A DNA stretch of 64,000 nucleotides from Bradyrhizobium diazoefficiens (lineage in GTDB: Bacteria; Pseudomonadota; Alphaproteobacteria; Rhizobiales; Xanthobacteraceae). Below the pieces are notes generated by a model. The model worked only from the letters and a program-made list of their open reading frames with translations, was not told the DNA's origin and made no database searches. The stretch is taken from the NCBI RefSeq assembly GCF_016616235.1, contig NZ_CP067100.1:186001-250000 (forward strand), given 5' to 3'. Both the position numbers and the translations under genes were made by a program. Position 1 is the stretch's first letter; every line of letters begins with the position of its first letter. This document shows, piece after piece, positions 51,221 through 60,437 of this stretch.

Positions 51221-52546
51221 TTACACCTCATCGAACAGGCGTTGTGAAAGTTTGGAGCGGATGTTGCAGGCGGGATCGAGCGATTTGCGGATCGCGTTGA
51301 AGCGCGACAGGGCGGGATAGCCGGCCTCGAACGTCGCGCGCGCCTGGCGCGCGTCTTTCGCCAGGTAGAGCCGGCCGCCGGCCCCCACGACGAGGCGGTC
51401 GATCTCGTCGAGAAAATTCAAGATGTCGCCCTTCACCGGGAAATCCAGCGCCAGCGTGTAGCCGGGCAGCGGGAACGACAGGATACCGTCGCCCTGGCCG
51501 AGTTTTTTGAGCACCGCGAGGAAGGAGGCATCGCCGCGACGCGCAACGCGGTCGAGGATGTCAGCGAGCACGGCGCGCGCGCTGGCTTCCGGGATCACGC
51601 ATTGATGCTGGAGGAAGCCGCGCCTGCCATAGATGCGATTCCACTCGGCGATCGCGTCGAGCGGAAAGAAGTAGGGATAGAGCGAGACCACATGGCTGCC
51701 GCCGGCGCGCCGCGCGCCCATGCGGTAGTAGAGCTCGTTGAAAGCGCGGATGCTATAACGGTTCAGTGTCATTGACGGAAAGTCGAAGGGCACGCCGAGC
51801 CCGGGATTCTTGCCGACCGGAAATGCAGCGGCGCCGTCCGCCAGCTCGTCGCGGCGCGCGTGCTCGCCGAGATAGATCAGCGAGCGGCCGAGATCGCGCC
51901 CGCGCGCGGCGCAATCGATCCACGCCACCGAATAAGTCGCAGAGTCGCCAGCATCAAGCGCGCGCATCGCGGCGTCGAGATCGGATGCGCAGATCACGCG
52001 TTCGCGGATCCACCCCGTTTCGGCCCGGCGCAGCCGCAATGTCGCTTCGAGAATGATACCGGTGAGGCCCATGCCGCCGATGGTCGCGAAGAAGGCATCG
52101 GAGTTCTGCTCGCGCGAGGCCTCGATGACCTCGCCCTGTCCGGTGCGCAGCAGGATGCTGTCGACATAGCGGCCAAAACCGCCCTCGCAATGATGGTTCT
52201 TGCCGTGCACGTCGGCGGCAATCGCGCCGCCGACCGAGACGAAACGCGTGCCGGGCACGACGAAGGGCAGGAAACCGCGCGGGCCAAAAGTGTCGATCAG
52301 GTCCGACAGCAGCACGCCGGCTTCGAGACGGACGCGCGCGGTCGCGGCATCGAACGACCTGACCCGGTCGAACCCGGTCATCCCGATCGTCCTGACAGCA
52401 CCGATCGCGGCATCGCCATAGGCGCGGCCGTTGCCCCGCGCCACCGAGCCGGCCATCACAGCTTCGTCCACTGCCGCGAACGAGCGCGGGCGCAGCACGT
52501 CGCTATCGACGACCGGAAAACGCCCCCAGCCGCTGACGAGAGTCAT
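51221..52546 (-). CDS. FAD-linked oxidase, DprE1-like
   Basis: 441 residues. The N-terminal p-cresol-methylhydroxylase-type FAD-binding domain shows ARGNGRAYGDAA (flavin site), FLPFVVPGTRFVSVGGAIAADVHGKNHH and the GMGLTGIILEATL strand. The C-terminal substrate domain includes LSFPLPGYTLALDFPVKG and YLAKDARQ. This is the pattern of DprE1, which oxidises the 2'-OH of polyprenyl-phosphoryl-ribose. With the adjacent DprE2-like reductase it forms a two-step epimerase giving arabinose donors, possibly for arabinosylated glycoconjugates. Confidence 0.85.
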   Translation of the reverse strand: MTLVSGWGRFPVVDSDVLRPRSFAAVDEAVMAGSVARGNGRAYGDAAIGAVRTIGMTGFDRVRSFDAATARVRLEAGVLLSDLIDTFGPRGFLPFVVPGTRFVSVGGAIAADVHGKNHHCEGGFGRYVDSILLRTGQGEVIEASREQNSDAFFATIGGMGLTGIILEATLRLRRAETGWIRERVICASDLDAAMRALDAGDSATYSVAWIDCAARGRDLGRSLIYLGEHARRDELADGAAAFPVGKNPGLGVPFDFPSMTLNRYSIRAFNELYYRMGARRAGGSHVVSLYPYFFPLDAIAEWNRIYGRRGFLQHQCVIPEASARAVLADILDRVARRGDASFLAVLKKLGQGDGILSFPLPGYTLALDFPVKGDILNFLDEIDRLVVGAGGRLYLAKDARQARATFEAGYPALSRFNAIRKSLDPACNIRSKLSQRLFDEV

Positions 52547-52695
52547 GGTTCAGCTCCTGTGCCGGGTGCGCACGGCCCCGCTCCGGAAACTGCCTACCGA
52601 TCAAAAGCTTATTTTGCGTTGAAGGCGCGGTAGCAGCGTAGCCTGGATGGAGCGCAGCGCAATCCGGGCTACGGGGCTCAACGCGCTTCTAAAGG

Positions 52696-53502
52696 TTAAT
52701 GTCCCAGCGCCAGCGCGATCAGGCCGAGCGTGCCGATGATAACGCGCCACCAGGCGAACACCACGAAGCCGTGGCGGGTGACGTATTCCAGGAACGTCTT
52801 CACCACGATGATCGCGGTGACGAACGACACCACGAAGCCGATCGCGACGATGCCCATATGGTCCATCGTCATCTCGGAACGGTTCTTGTAAAAATCGTAG
52901 GCGAACGCGCCGATCATGGTGGGGATGGCGAGGAAGAACGAGAATTCCGCCGCCGCGCGCTTGTCGGCGCCGAGGAACATCGCGGCGACGATGCTGGCGC
53001 CGGAGCGCGACACGCCCGGGATCATGGCGACGCACTGCGCAATGCCGATATAGAGATACGTCAGCAGCGGAAACTTGGTGGCGTCATGCTCGCGCGGCTT
53101 GAGGTCGAGCTTGTCGACCCAGAGCAGGATGGCGCCGCCAACGATCAGCGTGAAGCACACGACCCACGGATTGAACAGCACGCTCTTGATGTATTTGCCG
53201 GCGACGAGGCCGACGACCACCGCCGGCAGGAACGCCACCAGCACGCCGATCACGAAGCGGCGCGCATAGACATCGCCGGTGAACGTGCCGATCGCAACGT
53301 CCCAGAGCTTTTTGAAGTACAGCCCGACGATCGCGAGGATTGCGCCGAGCTGGATCAGAACCGTAAACGAATCCCAGAACGCGCCTTCGCCGAGGCCGAA
53401 GAAGCGCTCCGCAAGCAGCAAATGGCCGGTCGAGGACACGGGAAGGAACTCGGTCACACCCTCGATGATGCCGAGGATCACTGCCCGTATTGTGTCTGAC
53501 AT
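52696..53502 (-). CDS. uppP: Undecaprenyl-diphosphatase UppP (BacA)
   Basis: 268 residues and eight or so membrane helices. Signature motifs: GIIEGVTEFLPVSSTGHLLL (residues 12-31, catalytic Glu) and AMIPGVSRSGASIVAAM (about 160-176, catalytic Ser/Arg). It dephosphorylates undecaprenyl diphosphate at the membrane to recycle the lipid carrier for peptidoglycan and surface polysaccharides, and its overexpression gives bacitracin resistance. It may connect functionally to the polyprenyl-linked DprE pair upstream. Confidence 0.96.
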   Translation of the reverse strand: MSDTIRAVILGIIEGVTEFLPVSSTGHLLLAERFFGLGEGAFWDSFTVLIQLGAILAIVGLYFKKLWDVAIGTFTGDVYARRFVIGVLVAFLPAVVVGLVAGKYIKSVLFNPWVVCFTLIVGGAILLWVDKLDLKPREHDATKFPLLTYLYIGIAQCVAMIPGVSRSGASIVAAMFLGADKRAAAEFSFFLAIPTMIGAFAYDFYKNRSEMTMDHMGIVAIGFVVSFVTAIIVVKTFLEYVTRHGFVVFAWWRVIIGTLGLIALALGH

Positions 53503-53671
53503 ATTTACGGTCCATTTCCGCTGGAAAAGCGGGGCTCTTCTGGCCTATTCCCCACAATGCTGCAATCGCAAAATGCGCCGCCACACCCTTGCCTCGCGGT
53601 TTTGACGGACTAGTGTGGCGCCGCACAAACATTGATGGATTCTTAAGCACCATCACATAGTCAAAGGCTTC

Positions 53672-54364
53672 ATGTTTACGCTGTTTCATCATCCGTTCTG
53701 TCCGCATTCGCGCTTCATCCGCCTGATCGCGGGCGAATACGGGCTCGATCTGAAGCTGGTCGAGGAGCGCAGCTGGGAACGGCGCGAGGCATTTCTGCTG
53801 CTCAATGCCGCCGGCACGACGCCCGTGCTGGTGGACGACGAGCAGCCGCCGATCCCGGGCGCGGCCATCATCGCCGAATATGTCGATGAGGCCTATGGCG
53901 CCGAGATGGGACCCAAGCGCCTGATGCCGGAGACGATTGCCGAGCGCGTCGAGGTGCGCCGGCTGATGGCCTGGTTCAACGAAAAGTTCTTCGAGGAGGT
54001 CTCGCATCCGCTCGTCACCGAGCGCATCTACAAGCGCTTCATGAGCGAGGACAATGGCGGCGGCGCACCCTCGGCCGACGTGATGCGCGCGGCGAAGGCC
54101 AATGTACGCTATCATCTGGCCTATATCGGCTGGCTGGCGCAGACGCGCAATTTCCTCGCCGGCGACCGGCTCACTTACGCGGATCTCGCCGCCGCGGCGC
54201 ATCTCTCGGCGATCGACTATCTGGGCGACGTGCCATGGAGCGAGGACGACGCAGCAAAGGCGTGGTACGCGCGGGTGAAATCCCGCCCGTCGTTCCGTCC
54301 GCTGCTGAGCGAATGGCTGGCAGGCGTGCCGGCGTCGCGGACCTATGTGGACCTGGATTTCTGA
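53672..54364 (+). CDS. Glutathione S-transferase-like protein, FzlA type
   Basis: 230 residues. GST N-terminal thioredoxin-like domain with [32 protein letters not shown] and the conserved [16 protein letters not shown]. Helical C-terminal domain with [32 protein letters not shown], ending in YVDLDF. In Rhizobiales this GST, followed directly by queG, corresponds to FzlA, which binds FtsZ and is needed for division in Caulobacter; this is recalled, not searched. The queG start appears to lie within its 3' end. Confidence 0.8.
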   Translation: MFTLFHHPFCPHSRFIRLIAGEYGLDLKLVEERSWERREAFLLLNAAGTTPVLVDDEQPPIPGAAIIAEYVDEAYGAEMGPKRLMPETIAERVEVRRLMAWFNEKFFEEVSHPLVTERIYKRFMSEDNGGGAPSADVMRAAKANVRYHLAYIGWLAQTRNFLAGDRLTYADLAAAAHLSAIDYLGDVPWSEDDAAKAWYARVKSRPSFRPLLSEWLAGVPASRTYVDLDF

Positions 54365-55491
54365 GCGCTACCGATCTGTCTGAATTGAAGGCGAAGTTGA
54401 CGGCTGAGGCAAAGGCGCTCGGCTTCGACTGCATCGGCGTGACCGAGCCCGGCACGATCGAAACTGCCGGCAAATACTTCCTCGAATTCATCGCATCAGG
54501 CGGCCATGGCGACATGGACTGGCTGGCCGCAAGCCCCGAGCGCCGGGTCGATCCGCGCGGGCTGTGGGCCGACGTGCGCAGCGTGATCATGCTCGGCGTC
54601 AATTACGGGCCCGACCAGGATCCGCTCGCGATCCTGAAGCAGCGCACGCGCGCGGCGATCTCGGTCTATGCGCAGGGCGACGATTATCACGACCTCGTTA
54701 AGAAGCGCCTGAAGGCGCTGGCGCGCTGGCTGGTCGCCGCCGTGCCGTCGGAGGTGAAGGTGTTCGTCGACACCGCCGCTGTGATGGAGAAGCCGCTGGC
54801 GCAGGCCGCGCATCTGGGCTGGCAGGGCAAGCACACCAACCTGGTCTCGCGCGAGTTCGGCTCCTGGCTGTTTCTCGGCGCGATCTACACCACGCTGGAG
54901 CTGCCGCGCGACGATGCCGAGATCGATCATTGCGGCTCGTGCCGGGCGTGTCTCGACATCTGCCCGACCGCGGCCTTCCCCGCGCCCTACAAGCTCGATG
55001 CGCGGCGCTGCATCTCGTATCTGACCATCGAGAACAAGGGACCGATCCCGCGCGAATTTCGCAGGAGCCTCGGCAATCGCATCTATGGCTGCGACGATTG
55101 CCTCGCGGCGTGCCCCTGGAACAAATTTGCGCAGGAGGGACGGGAAGCCAAGCTCGCCGCGCGTGACGAATTGCGTGCGCCCGGCCTGGCCGAGCTGTCA
55201 CGACTGGACGACGCCGCGTTCCGCACGCTGTTCACGAAGTCCCCGGTGAAGCGCATCGGACGCGATCGATTTTTGCGCAACGTCCTGATCGCAATCGGCA
55301 ACTCTGGTGAGGTGGCGCTGGCCGGAGAGGCTCGGCGCTTGCTGGAGGATGCGAGTCCGCTGGTCCGTGGGGCTGCGGTGTGGGCGCTGAGCCAGTTGGC
55401 GTCGCCAGATGAGTTTGAAGCGCTCAAGGCCAACGCAATTGCCACCGAGCAAGACGAGGGCGTACGCGAGGAGTGGCGAGCCGCTTCCTGA
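54313..55491 (+). CDS. queG: Epoxyqueuosine reductase QueG
   Basis: About 392 residues from the ATG at 54313, which overlaps the GST gene by 52 bases. The conserved region starts only at [24 protein letters not shown], just after the GST stop, so a CTG at 54361 or another start is possible. Landmarks: the cobalamin-binding N-terminal domain ([11 protein letters not shown]), the first [4Fe-4S] motif [17 protein letters not shown], the second [16 protein letters not shown], and C-terminal HEAT-like helices. It performs the last step of queuosine synthesis, reducing epoxyqueuosine in tRNA. Confidence 0.92.
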   Translation: MAGRRAGVADLCGPGFLSATDLSELKAKLTAEAKALGFDCIGVTEPGTIETAGKYFLEFIASGGHGDMDWLAASPERRVDPRGLWADVRSVIMLGVNYGPDQDPLAILKQRTRAAISVYAQGDDYHDLVKKRLKALARWLVAAVPSEVKVFVDTAAVMEKPLAQAAHLGWQGKHTNLVSREFGSWLFLGAIYTTLELPRDDAEIDHCGSCRACLDICPTAAFPAPYKLDARRCISYLTIENKGPIPREFRRSLGNRIYGCDDCLAACPWNKFAQEGREAKLAARDELRAPGLAELSRLDDAAFRTLFTKSPVKRIGRDRFLRNVLIAIGNSGEVALAGEARRLLEDASPLVRGAAVWALSQLASPDEFEALKANAIATEQDEGVREEWRAAS

Positions 55492-55498
55492 TCCTCGC

Positions 55499-55690
55499 TG
55501 TCATGCCCCGGCTTGACCGGGGCATCCGGTACGCCGCGGCTTCTCGGCTCCATCACCGCCGCCTCGGAGTACTGGATCGCCCGGTCCCGGCTCCGCCAAG
55601 GCTACGCCGGACCACAAGGGTGCTCGGCCGGCGAAGCTTTAGCGAAGACGGCAAGCCGGGCGATGACACCATTGTTGTGGCGACGGTGCG
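55499..55690. repeat. Dispersed intergenic repeat, copy A
   Basis: Begins TCATGCCCCGGCTTGACCGGGGCATCCGG and includes TACGCCGCGGCTTCTC, a unit repeated at 57164. Ends with a GGCGATGACACC segment also matched near the end of the second copy. It lies after queG and has no gene. The palindrome CCCCGG...CCGGGG can form a hairpin. Confidence 0.75.
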
Positions 55691-55741
55691 CGCGCCTCAC
55701 CACACTTGATTTCCTCGCGCATTCCCGCAATCTCGCGCGCC

Positions 55742-56539
55742 ATGACAAACATGCCTTTCTTCACCCGCGAGGGCGATACATTCCATCCGACGGAAGTGGC
55801 CAACGGTCCGTGGGATCCGAAATCGCTGCACGGTCGCGTCATCGTCGGCCTGCTCGGCTTCGCCATCGAGGAGCGCCATTCGGGGCCTGAATTCGTGCCG
55901 GCGCGGCTCACCGTCGACATGTTCCGGCTGCCGACCATCGACAAGCCGATTGAGGTGACGACGCGGCTTGTGCGCGACGGTCTGCGCATTCGGGTCGTGG
56001 AGGCGGAGTTTGTCTCCGGCGGCGTCAGCATGGCGCGCGCCTCGTGCCAGTTGCTGCGGCGGACGCAGAATCCTGAAGGCAACGTGTGGTCGCCGCCGAA
56101 CTGGGACGTGCCGAAGCCAGCCGACATTCCAAAACCGACCGATCCCCGGCTCGGCATGAACGGCAAATGGGCGACGCGGCCCATCGTCGGCCACATGGGC
56201 TCGCTCGGTCCGCGCCGGCTCTGGATGAGCGAGGTGCGCGAGCTCGTCGCCGGCGTGCCGATGACGCCATTCGTGCATGTCGCCACCGGCGCTGATTTCG
56301 CCAGCCCGTTCGCCAATGCCGGCGACAAGGGGCTCGGCTACATCAACAGCGACGTGACGATCTACCTGCACCGGCTGCCGGTGACGAACTGGATCGGTTT
56401 CGAGGTGGTGAACCACCAGGCCACGGACGGCATCGCGATTGGCGAATGCTGGCTCTATGACGAAAAGGGCGCGATCGGCACCGCGACAGTGGCCGCGCTG
56501 GCGCAGCGCAAGCCGATGGCGAAGCCGGCGGCGCCGTAA
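55742..56539 (+). CDS. Acyl-CoA thioesterase family protein
   Basis: 265 residues from the ATG at 55742 (another at 55751). Double hotdog layout: an N-terminal half with NGPWDPKSLHGRVIVGLLGFAIE and ARLTVDMFRLPTIDKPIEVTTRLVRDG, and a C-terminal half with FASPFANAGDKGLGYINSDVTIYLHRLPVTNWIGFEV, which has the Asp-Val-Thr signature strand of TesB-like enzymes, then ATDGIAIGECWLYDEKG. It probably hydrolyses acyl-CoA; chain preference unknown. Flanked by repeat elements, transcribed alone. Confidence 0.82.
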   Translation: MTNMPFFTREGDTFHPTEVANGPWDPKSLHGRVIVGLLGFAIEERHSGPEFVPARLTVDMFRLPTIDKPIEVTTRLVRDGLRIRVVEAEFVSGGVSMARASCQLLRRTQNPEGNVWSPPNWDVPKPADIPKPTDPRLGMNGKWATRPIVGHMGSLGPRRLWMSEVRELVAGVPMTPFVHVATGADFASPFANAGDKGLGYINSDVTIYLHRLPVTNWIGFEVVNHQATDGIAIGECWLYDEKGAIGTATVAALAQRKPMAKPAAP

Positions 56540-56554
56540 GGTTTAACTCTCCCC

Positions 56555-56658
56555 GTCATTCCGGGGCGCGCCACTTGGCGCGAGCCCGGAATCCATTTCT
56601 CCACCGTCGTTGCGGCCCGATGGATTCCGGGTTCGCGCTGTGCGCGCCCCGGAATGAC
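56555..56658. repeat. Long inverted repeat of about 104 bp
   Basis: Outer arms GTCATTCCGGGGCGCGC and GCGCGCCCCGGAATGAC are perfect complements. Inner arms CCCGGAATCCAT and ATGGATTCCGGG also pair, giving one long hairpin between the convergent thioesterase and NTF2-like genes. It resembles palindromic elements common in Bradyrhizobium and Rhodopseudomonas genomes, and may terminate both genes. Confidence 0.85.
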
Positions 56659-56670
56659 AAGAGGAGGAAC

Positions 56671-57138
56671 CTACGCCAAATGCCGCTTCATCTCCGGCCG
56701 GGCCTTCAGCTCCGCGCCCTGCTTGGCGACGATCTTGACAATGCGCTCAGGCGCAAATTTCAAATCGACAAACGCCGGCGCGGTGTTGGCGACCTCGTGA
56801 TAACGGGCGATCTTGCCGTCGCGCAGCGTCATGATCGCGACGCCCTCGAACATCGCCCGCGCGCCGTTCGCTTCCGGCAAGGTCGAGCGATAGCTGAACG
56901 TGTAGCGCGCATAGAGCGTGCTGCCGTCCGTGACGGGATCGTGCATGTCCCAGCGGAAATCGGTCGCCGTGCGATAGAACCAGTCGTCGATCATCACGGC
57001 GATCTTCGCGCGGCCTTCGAAGGCGCCGTAGAAGACATCGTGATAGATGCCGTCCTCGGTGAAGAGCTCAGCAAAGGCGCGGCCGTTGCGCTGCTCGACG
57101 GCATCGCAAAAGGCGCGCAGCATCGCAGTTGTGGTCAT
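56671..57138 (-). CDS. NTF2-like (SnoaL) protein
   Basis: 155 residues; the ATG at 57138 is preferred because GGAG lies eight bases upstream (an ATG at 57144 is too close to it). NTF2-like fold: LRAFCDAVEQRNGRAFAELFTEDGIYHDVFYG, WFYRTATDFRWDMHDPV and MFEGVAIMTLRDGKIARYHEVANT. These are paired helices and strands with a conserved Asp/His pocket. Probably a cytoplasmic enzyme or binding protein for a small molecule; no specific substrate. Confidence 0.8.
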   Translation of the reverse strand: MTTTAMLRAFCDAVEQRNGRAFAELFTEDGIYHDVFYGAFEGRAKIAVMIDDWFYRTATDFRWDMHDPVTDGSTLYARYTFSYRSTLPEANGARAMFEGVAIMTLRDGKIARYHEVANTAPAFVDLKFAPERIVKIVAKQGAELKARPEMKRHLA

Positions 57139-57163
57139 CTGCATTTCTCCTTCCCCGTTTCTG

Positions 57164-57280
57164 TCATGCCCCGGCTTGACGGGCATCCAGTACGCCGCGG
57201 CTTCTCAGCTAAGCACGAGGGCCTCCGGAAGACTGGGTCGCCCAATCAAGGTCGGGCGACGACACCGGATGCTGAGAGAC
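57164..57280. repeat. Dispersed intergenic repeat, copy B
   Basis: Shares TCATGCCCCGGCTTGACGGGCATCCAG and TACGCCGCGGCTTCTC with the copy at 55499, and ends with GACGACACCGGATGCTGAG. Its left palindrome is shorter by three bases than in copy A. It lies between the NTF2-like and hydrolase genes. Confidence 0.7.
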
Positions 57281-57284
57281 ACAA

Positions 57285-58109
57285 TCACCCGATCTCCGCG
57301 ACCGCGGCAAGAATGCGCGCGATGTCCTGCGGGCGCGACAGGCGATGATCGCCGTCCTGGATCAGAGTCAGCACGACGTCGTCGGCCGGCAGGCGGTGGG
57401 TTAGCGCGAAGGCGTGCTGCCACGGCACATCGGGATCCCTAGCGCCTTGCAGGATGCGGACGGGACAGCCGAGATCGATGGCGCTGCCGAGCACGAGATG
57501 ATTGCGCCCCTCCTCGATCAGGTTTCGCGTGATCGGGTAGGGCGAGCCGTCGCCATAGTCTGACGGTCGCAGCCAGAAGCCTTTAGTCTCGATCTCCTTC
57601 TTCACCGCGTGCGAAAAATTCTTCCACATCAGCTCTTCGGTGAAATCGGGCGCCGGCGCGATCAGCACGAGGCCCGCCAGCGACGCCTTGGCTTGCTGTT
57701 GTTCTTGCTGTTGTTCTTGCCGCTTCCTGATCTCGCGCGCGAGTAGCAGCGCCATCCAGCCGCCCATGGAGGAGCCGATCAGCACCTGCGGTCCCTCGCA
57801 GAACCGTTCGACCACCGCCACGCTGTCCTCGAGCCAGCGTCCGATAGTTCCATCGGCGAAATCGCCACTGGATTCGCCATGGCCGGAATAGTCGAACCGG
57901 ACCATGGCGCGGCCGTGCTCCCCGGCCCAGGCATCCAGCGCCTGGGCCTTGCCGCCCTGCATGTCCGATTTGAAGCCGCCGAGCCAGACCAGTCCAGGCC
58001 CCTGACTTTGTCCCTGTCCGCGGCGGCTGCGCACCGCAATTTTGCGCGCGGACGGGCCCTCGCCCACATCGATGAAGTCGAGCACGGCATCAGGAATTGC
58101 GTTGGTCAT
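57285..58109 (-). CDS. Alpha/beta hydrolase (ABHD10-like)
   Basis: 274 residues. Alpha/beta hydrolase fold with oxyanion-loop strand LVWLGGFKSDMQGGKA, the nucleophile elbow VLIGSSMGGWMALLLAREI (Ser in GSSMGG), the Asp in QGARDPDVPW and the His in IQDGDHRLSRP. The combination GGFKSDM and GSSMGGW is typical of the ABHD10-like group, palmitoyl-thioesterase-type enzymes of alphaproteobacteria and mitochondria. A Gln/Glu-rich insert (about 129-140), encoded by a short CTGTTGTTCTTG repeat, is lineage-specific. It is followed by infC on the opposite strand, with 247 bases between starts. Confidence 0.85.
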   Translation of the reverse strand: MTNAIPDAVLDFIDVGEGPSARKIAVRSRRGQGQSQGPGLVWLGGFKSDMQGGKAQALDAWAGEHGRAMVRFDYSGHGESSGDFADGTIGRWLEDSVAVVERFCEGPQVLIGSSMGGWMALLLAREIRKRQEQQQEQQQAKASLAGLVLIAPAPDFTEELMWKNFSHAVKKEIETKGFWLRPSDYGDGSPYPITRNLIEEGRNHLVLGSAIDLGCPVRILQGARDPDVPWQHAFALTHRLPADDVVLTLIQDGDHRLSRPQDIARILAAVAEIG

Positions 58110-58356
58110 GGAACGTTTACTCTGGCTGTGCGGTTTTCAGCGGTTCGGCCCGCATACGATCGCGTAACCGTTGCCGGTCCCTTTGGGACGCTTGCGGAAC
58201 AGAAGCAAGGTGTCTATGTCGATCAGCGTGCCCGCAGGCGTGGCCGAAATGCCTCGCATTTGAAGCTTTTTCGCCTCGCGCACGAGCGAGTTGCTTGCCG
58301 GCAAACGCATCTTCCTTCAAGATAGCCGCCTCTTTCACAACTTTGGAGAACCACCC

Positions 58357-58896
58357 ATTCGCCGTCCTAATAAAGCTCCGCCCGCTGCCAGCAAAGACGG
58401 GCCGCGCATCAATGATGATATCCGCAATGCGCAGATCCAGCTGATCGATCAGACCGGTGACAACAAGGGCACGGTCGAGACGGTCCTTGCCATCAAGATG
58501 GCCCAGGAAGCCGGCATGGATCTGGTCGAGATTTCGCCGAACGTCAGTCCTCCCGTCTGCAAGATCATGGACTACGGGAAGTACAAGTATTCCGCTCAGA
58601 AGAAGGCCGCGGAAGCCCGCAAACGGCAGAAGACCGTCGAGATCAAGGAGATCAAGCTCCGCCCGATGATCGACGATCACGATTACGACGTGAAGATGCG
58701 CGCGATGCAGCGATTCTTCGAAGAGGGCGACAAGGTCAAGATCACACTGCGCTATCGCGGCCGCGAAATGGCGCATCAGGAGATCGGCACCAAGCTTTTG
58801 GACAAGATCAAGACCGACGTCGCCGAGCTCGCCAAGGTCGAGCAGGACGCGCGGTTCGAAGGCCGTCAGGTTGTCATGGTGCTGGCGCCGCGCTGA
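58357..58896 (+). CDS. infC: Translation initiation factor IF-3
   Basis: 179 residues starting from the rare codon ATT at 58357 (first residues RRPNKAPPA), with GGAG eight bases upstream. The AUU start is the well-known self-limiting control of infC, since IF-3 rejects non-canonical starts. N-domain: [21 protein letters not shown] and [17 protein letters not shown]-domain: [19 protein letters not shown] and [18 protein letters not shown]-3 binds the 30S subunit and checks initiator tRNA and start codon. It is followed by a terminator, then rpmI-rplT. Confidence 0.96.
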   Translation: MRRPNKAPPAASKDGPRINDDIRNAQIQLIDQTGDNKGTVETVLAIKMAQEAGMDLVEISPNVSPPVCKIMDYGKYKYSAQKKAAEARKRQKTVEIKEIKLRPMIDDHDYDVKMRAMQRFFEEGDKVKITLRYRGREMAHQEIGTKLLDKIKTDVAELAKVEQDARFEGRQVVMVLAPR

Positions 58897-58939
58897 CGCC
58901 GGCTATTCAGGGCTGAGACATTTAGAATTGAGAAATCAA

Positions 58940-58976
58940 CGGCCCGTCCGGACATCCGGCGGGCCGCCTTGTTTTT
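58940..58976 (+). terminator. Rho-independent terminator after infC
   Basis: Outer stem CGGCCCG/CGGGCCG (seven pairs) enclosing a CCGG/CCGG inner stem with an ACAT loop, followed by CCTTGTTTTT. Located 44 bases after the infC stop. It implies that rpmI-rplT needs its own promoter, at least in part. Confidence 0.85.
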
Positions 58977-59033
58977 CACCTCCTCCGCTCTTGTCCGCCG
59001 CTTGTCGGCGGGCAGGTTCCCGCCGGTTCATCG

Positions 59034-59062
59034 TTGCCAATTAGCTTGTCCTCTGTCATAAG
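59034..59062 (+). promoter_or_regulatory. Possible sigma-70-type promoter of rpmI-rplT
   Basis: TTGCCA and CATAAG separated by 17 bases, in the 330-base gap between infC and rpmI and downstream of the terminator. It fits the -35/-10 pattern moderately. The remaining 160 bases before rpmI would be the leader, which may hold L20-type autoregulation; I cannot show a specific structure. Confidence 0.4.
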
Positions 59063-59226
59063 CCCAGCCTTCATCGCCCGGCTGATTAAGGGCTGCCGTG
59101 GCGGTGTTTCGTGCGGGTTTTGCGCTCGTTCGCAAAAACCTGAGCACAATCAACGCTCTAACGAGCATTTTGAACGGCCAGCCGCCTTCACGGGCGGATT
59201 TCTGTTGTGGCCATGAGGAGAGCCAA

Positions 59227-59427
59227 ATGCCCAAGCTGAAGACCAAATCGGGCGCCAAAAAGCGCTTCAAGGTGACTGCCACCGGCAAAGTGATGCACGC
59301 CCAGCGCGGCAAGCGTCACGGCATGATCAAGCGGACGAAGAAGCAGATCCGTCAGCTCCGCGGCACCCGCGTGCTGTTCAAGACCGACGGCGACAACGTC
59401 AAGAAGTACTTCTTGCCGAACGCCTGA
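59227..59427 (+). CDS. rpmI: 50S ribosomal protein L35
   Basis: 66 residues, GAGGAG six bases upstream of the ATG. The family sequence is plain: [36 protein letters not shown], ending KKYFLPNA. A small, highly basic protein that stabilises the large ribosomal subunit. Followed after 80 bases by rplT, with which it is normally co-transcribed. Confidence 0.98.
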   Translation: MPKLKTKSGAKKRFKVTATGKVMHAQRGKRHGMIKRTKKQIRQLRGTRVLFKTDGDNVKKYFLPNA

Positions 59428-59507
59428 TCGCGTCCACGATCATTGCCAACCGTGCCGCGCATCCCGCGGCGATCCGATAACCAAAGTCATCTCTGAAGGA
59501 TCTTGTC

Positions 59508-59867
59508 ATGTCTCGCGTCAAACGCGGTGTGACCGCCCACGCCAAGCACAAGAAAGTCTACAAGGCCGCCAAGGGCTTCTACGGCCGCCGCAAGAACACC
59601 ATCCGCGCCGCCAAGCCGGCCGTGGAGAAGGCCCAGCAATACGCCTTCCGTGATCGCAAGCGCAAGAAGCGGACCTTCCGCGCGCTCTGGATCCAGCGCA
59701 TCAACGCTGCCGTCCGTCCGTTCGGCCTGACCTACAGCCGATTTATCGACGGCATGGCCAAGTCCGGAATCACCGTGGACCGCAAGGTGCTGTCGGATCT
59801 CGCGATCAACGAGCCCGCGTCGTTCCAGGCGATCGCCGAGAAGGCCAAGGCCGCTCTGGCTGCCTAA
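59508..59867 (+). CDS. rplT: 50S ribosomal protein L20
   Basis: 119 residues. Standard L20: the long basic N-terminal helix ([40 protein letters not shown]), then [33 protein letters not shown] and a globular C-terminal domain. It binds 23S rRNA early in assembly of the 50S subunit and in many bacteria represses its own operon. A GC-rich hairpin follows 33 bases after the stop. Confidence 0.98.
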   Translation: MSRVKRGVTAHAKHKKVYKAAKGFYGRRKNTIRAAKPAVEKAQQYAFRDRKRKKRTFRALWIQRINAAVRPFGLTYSRFIDGMAKSGITVDRKVLSDLAINEPASFQAIAEKAKAALAA

Positions 59868-59896
59868 AAGGCTGCGCTCGCCGCCTGAGGCTTGTG

Positions 59897-60304
59897 CTAG
59901 CGGGCCTTCGGGCCCGCAGCCTTCAGTGCTCGCTGGGAGTAGCGCTGGGCGACCTTCGCCCGGCAGAAGGCTGTCGCCGAGATATACATGGTGCCGGACC
60001 TGTTCCGGTACTTGCGGTCGCAAGCTCCCAACGCGCGCTGATAGCTGAGCTTTTGCGGCGGCTTCAATTGGCCGGCAAAATCGGCTTCGCACTTCTTCTC
60101 GACCGCTTCGCCGAATTGCACGTCGCCGCTGGCGCCATAGGCGCAGGCCTCGAACAGCTTCATGGCACGGTCGCAGCCGGGTGCCGCGTTGAGGACGGCG
60201 ACGATGTCCTCCATCGACGTCGATTTGGCCGGGCATTCCTCAGCGTAGGCCGCACTTCCCCAGAGAGCCAAGGCCAGTCCGGCCAGGCAAGATCGTAGAC
60301 GCAT
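59897..60304 (-). CDS. Exported Cys-containing hypothetical protein
   Basis: 135 residues from the ATG at 60304 (GGAG six bases upstream); upstream extensions of the frame run into pheS antisense sequence. Residues 1-21 are a signal peptide (LRSCLAGLALALWGSAAYA). The mature protein has six cysteines (EECPAKS, PGCDRAM, FEACAYG, KKCEADF, GACDRKY, FCRAKV), probably three disulfides in a small helical periplasmic fold. Family not recognised. Convergent with rplT and divergent from pheS. Confidence 0.75.
   Translation of the reverse strand: MRLRSCLAGLALALWGSAAYAEECPAKSTSMEDIVAVLNAAPGCDRAMKLFEACAYGASGDVQFGEAVEKKCEADFAGQLKPPQKLSYQRALGACDRKYRNRSGTMYISATAFCRAKVAQRYSQRALKAAGPKAR
59900..59917. terminator. 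GC hairpin between rplT and convergent gene
   Basis: GCGGGCC-TTCG-GGCCCGC, a seven-pair stem with a stable UUCG tetraloop, flanked by AGGCT/AGCCT that extend it. It overlaps the last codons of the minus-strand gene. There is no T-run, so termination may rely on the hairpin or on Rho. Confidence 0.55.
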
Positions 60305-60437
60305 CGCCCACTCCTTCGTCAGGTTGGTGCCAGCCATGCCTATAGAGGCCAAATGCCCTGCATTTACGACAGCTATCCGGCTTGACGTTCCGGCCCGGCT
60401 GCGGCCACAACCGGCAGCCTTTTGAAAGGATCCGACC

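Noticed and set aside
53084..54202. Minus-strand open frame of 372 codons across uppP and the GST gene
   Set aside because: It overlaps uppP out of frame and the GST gene in antisense; both are well supported.
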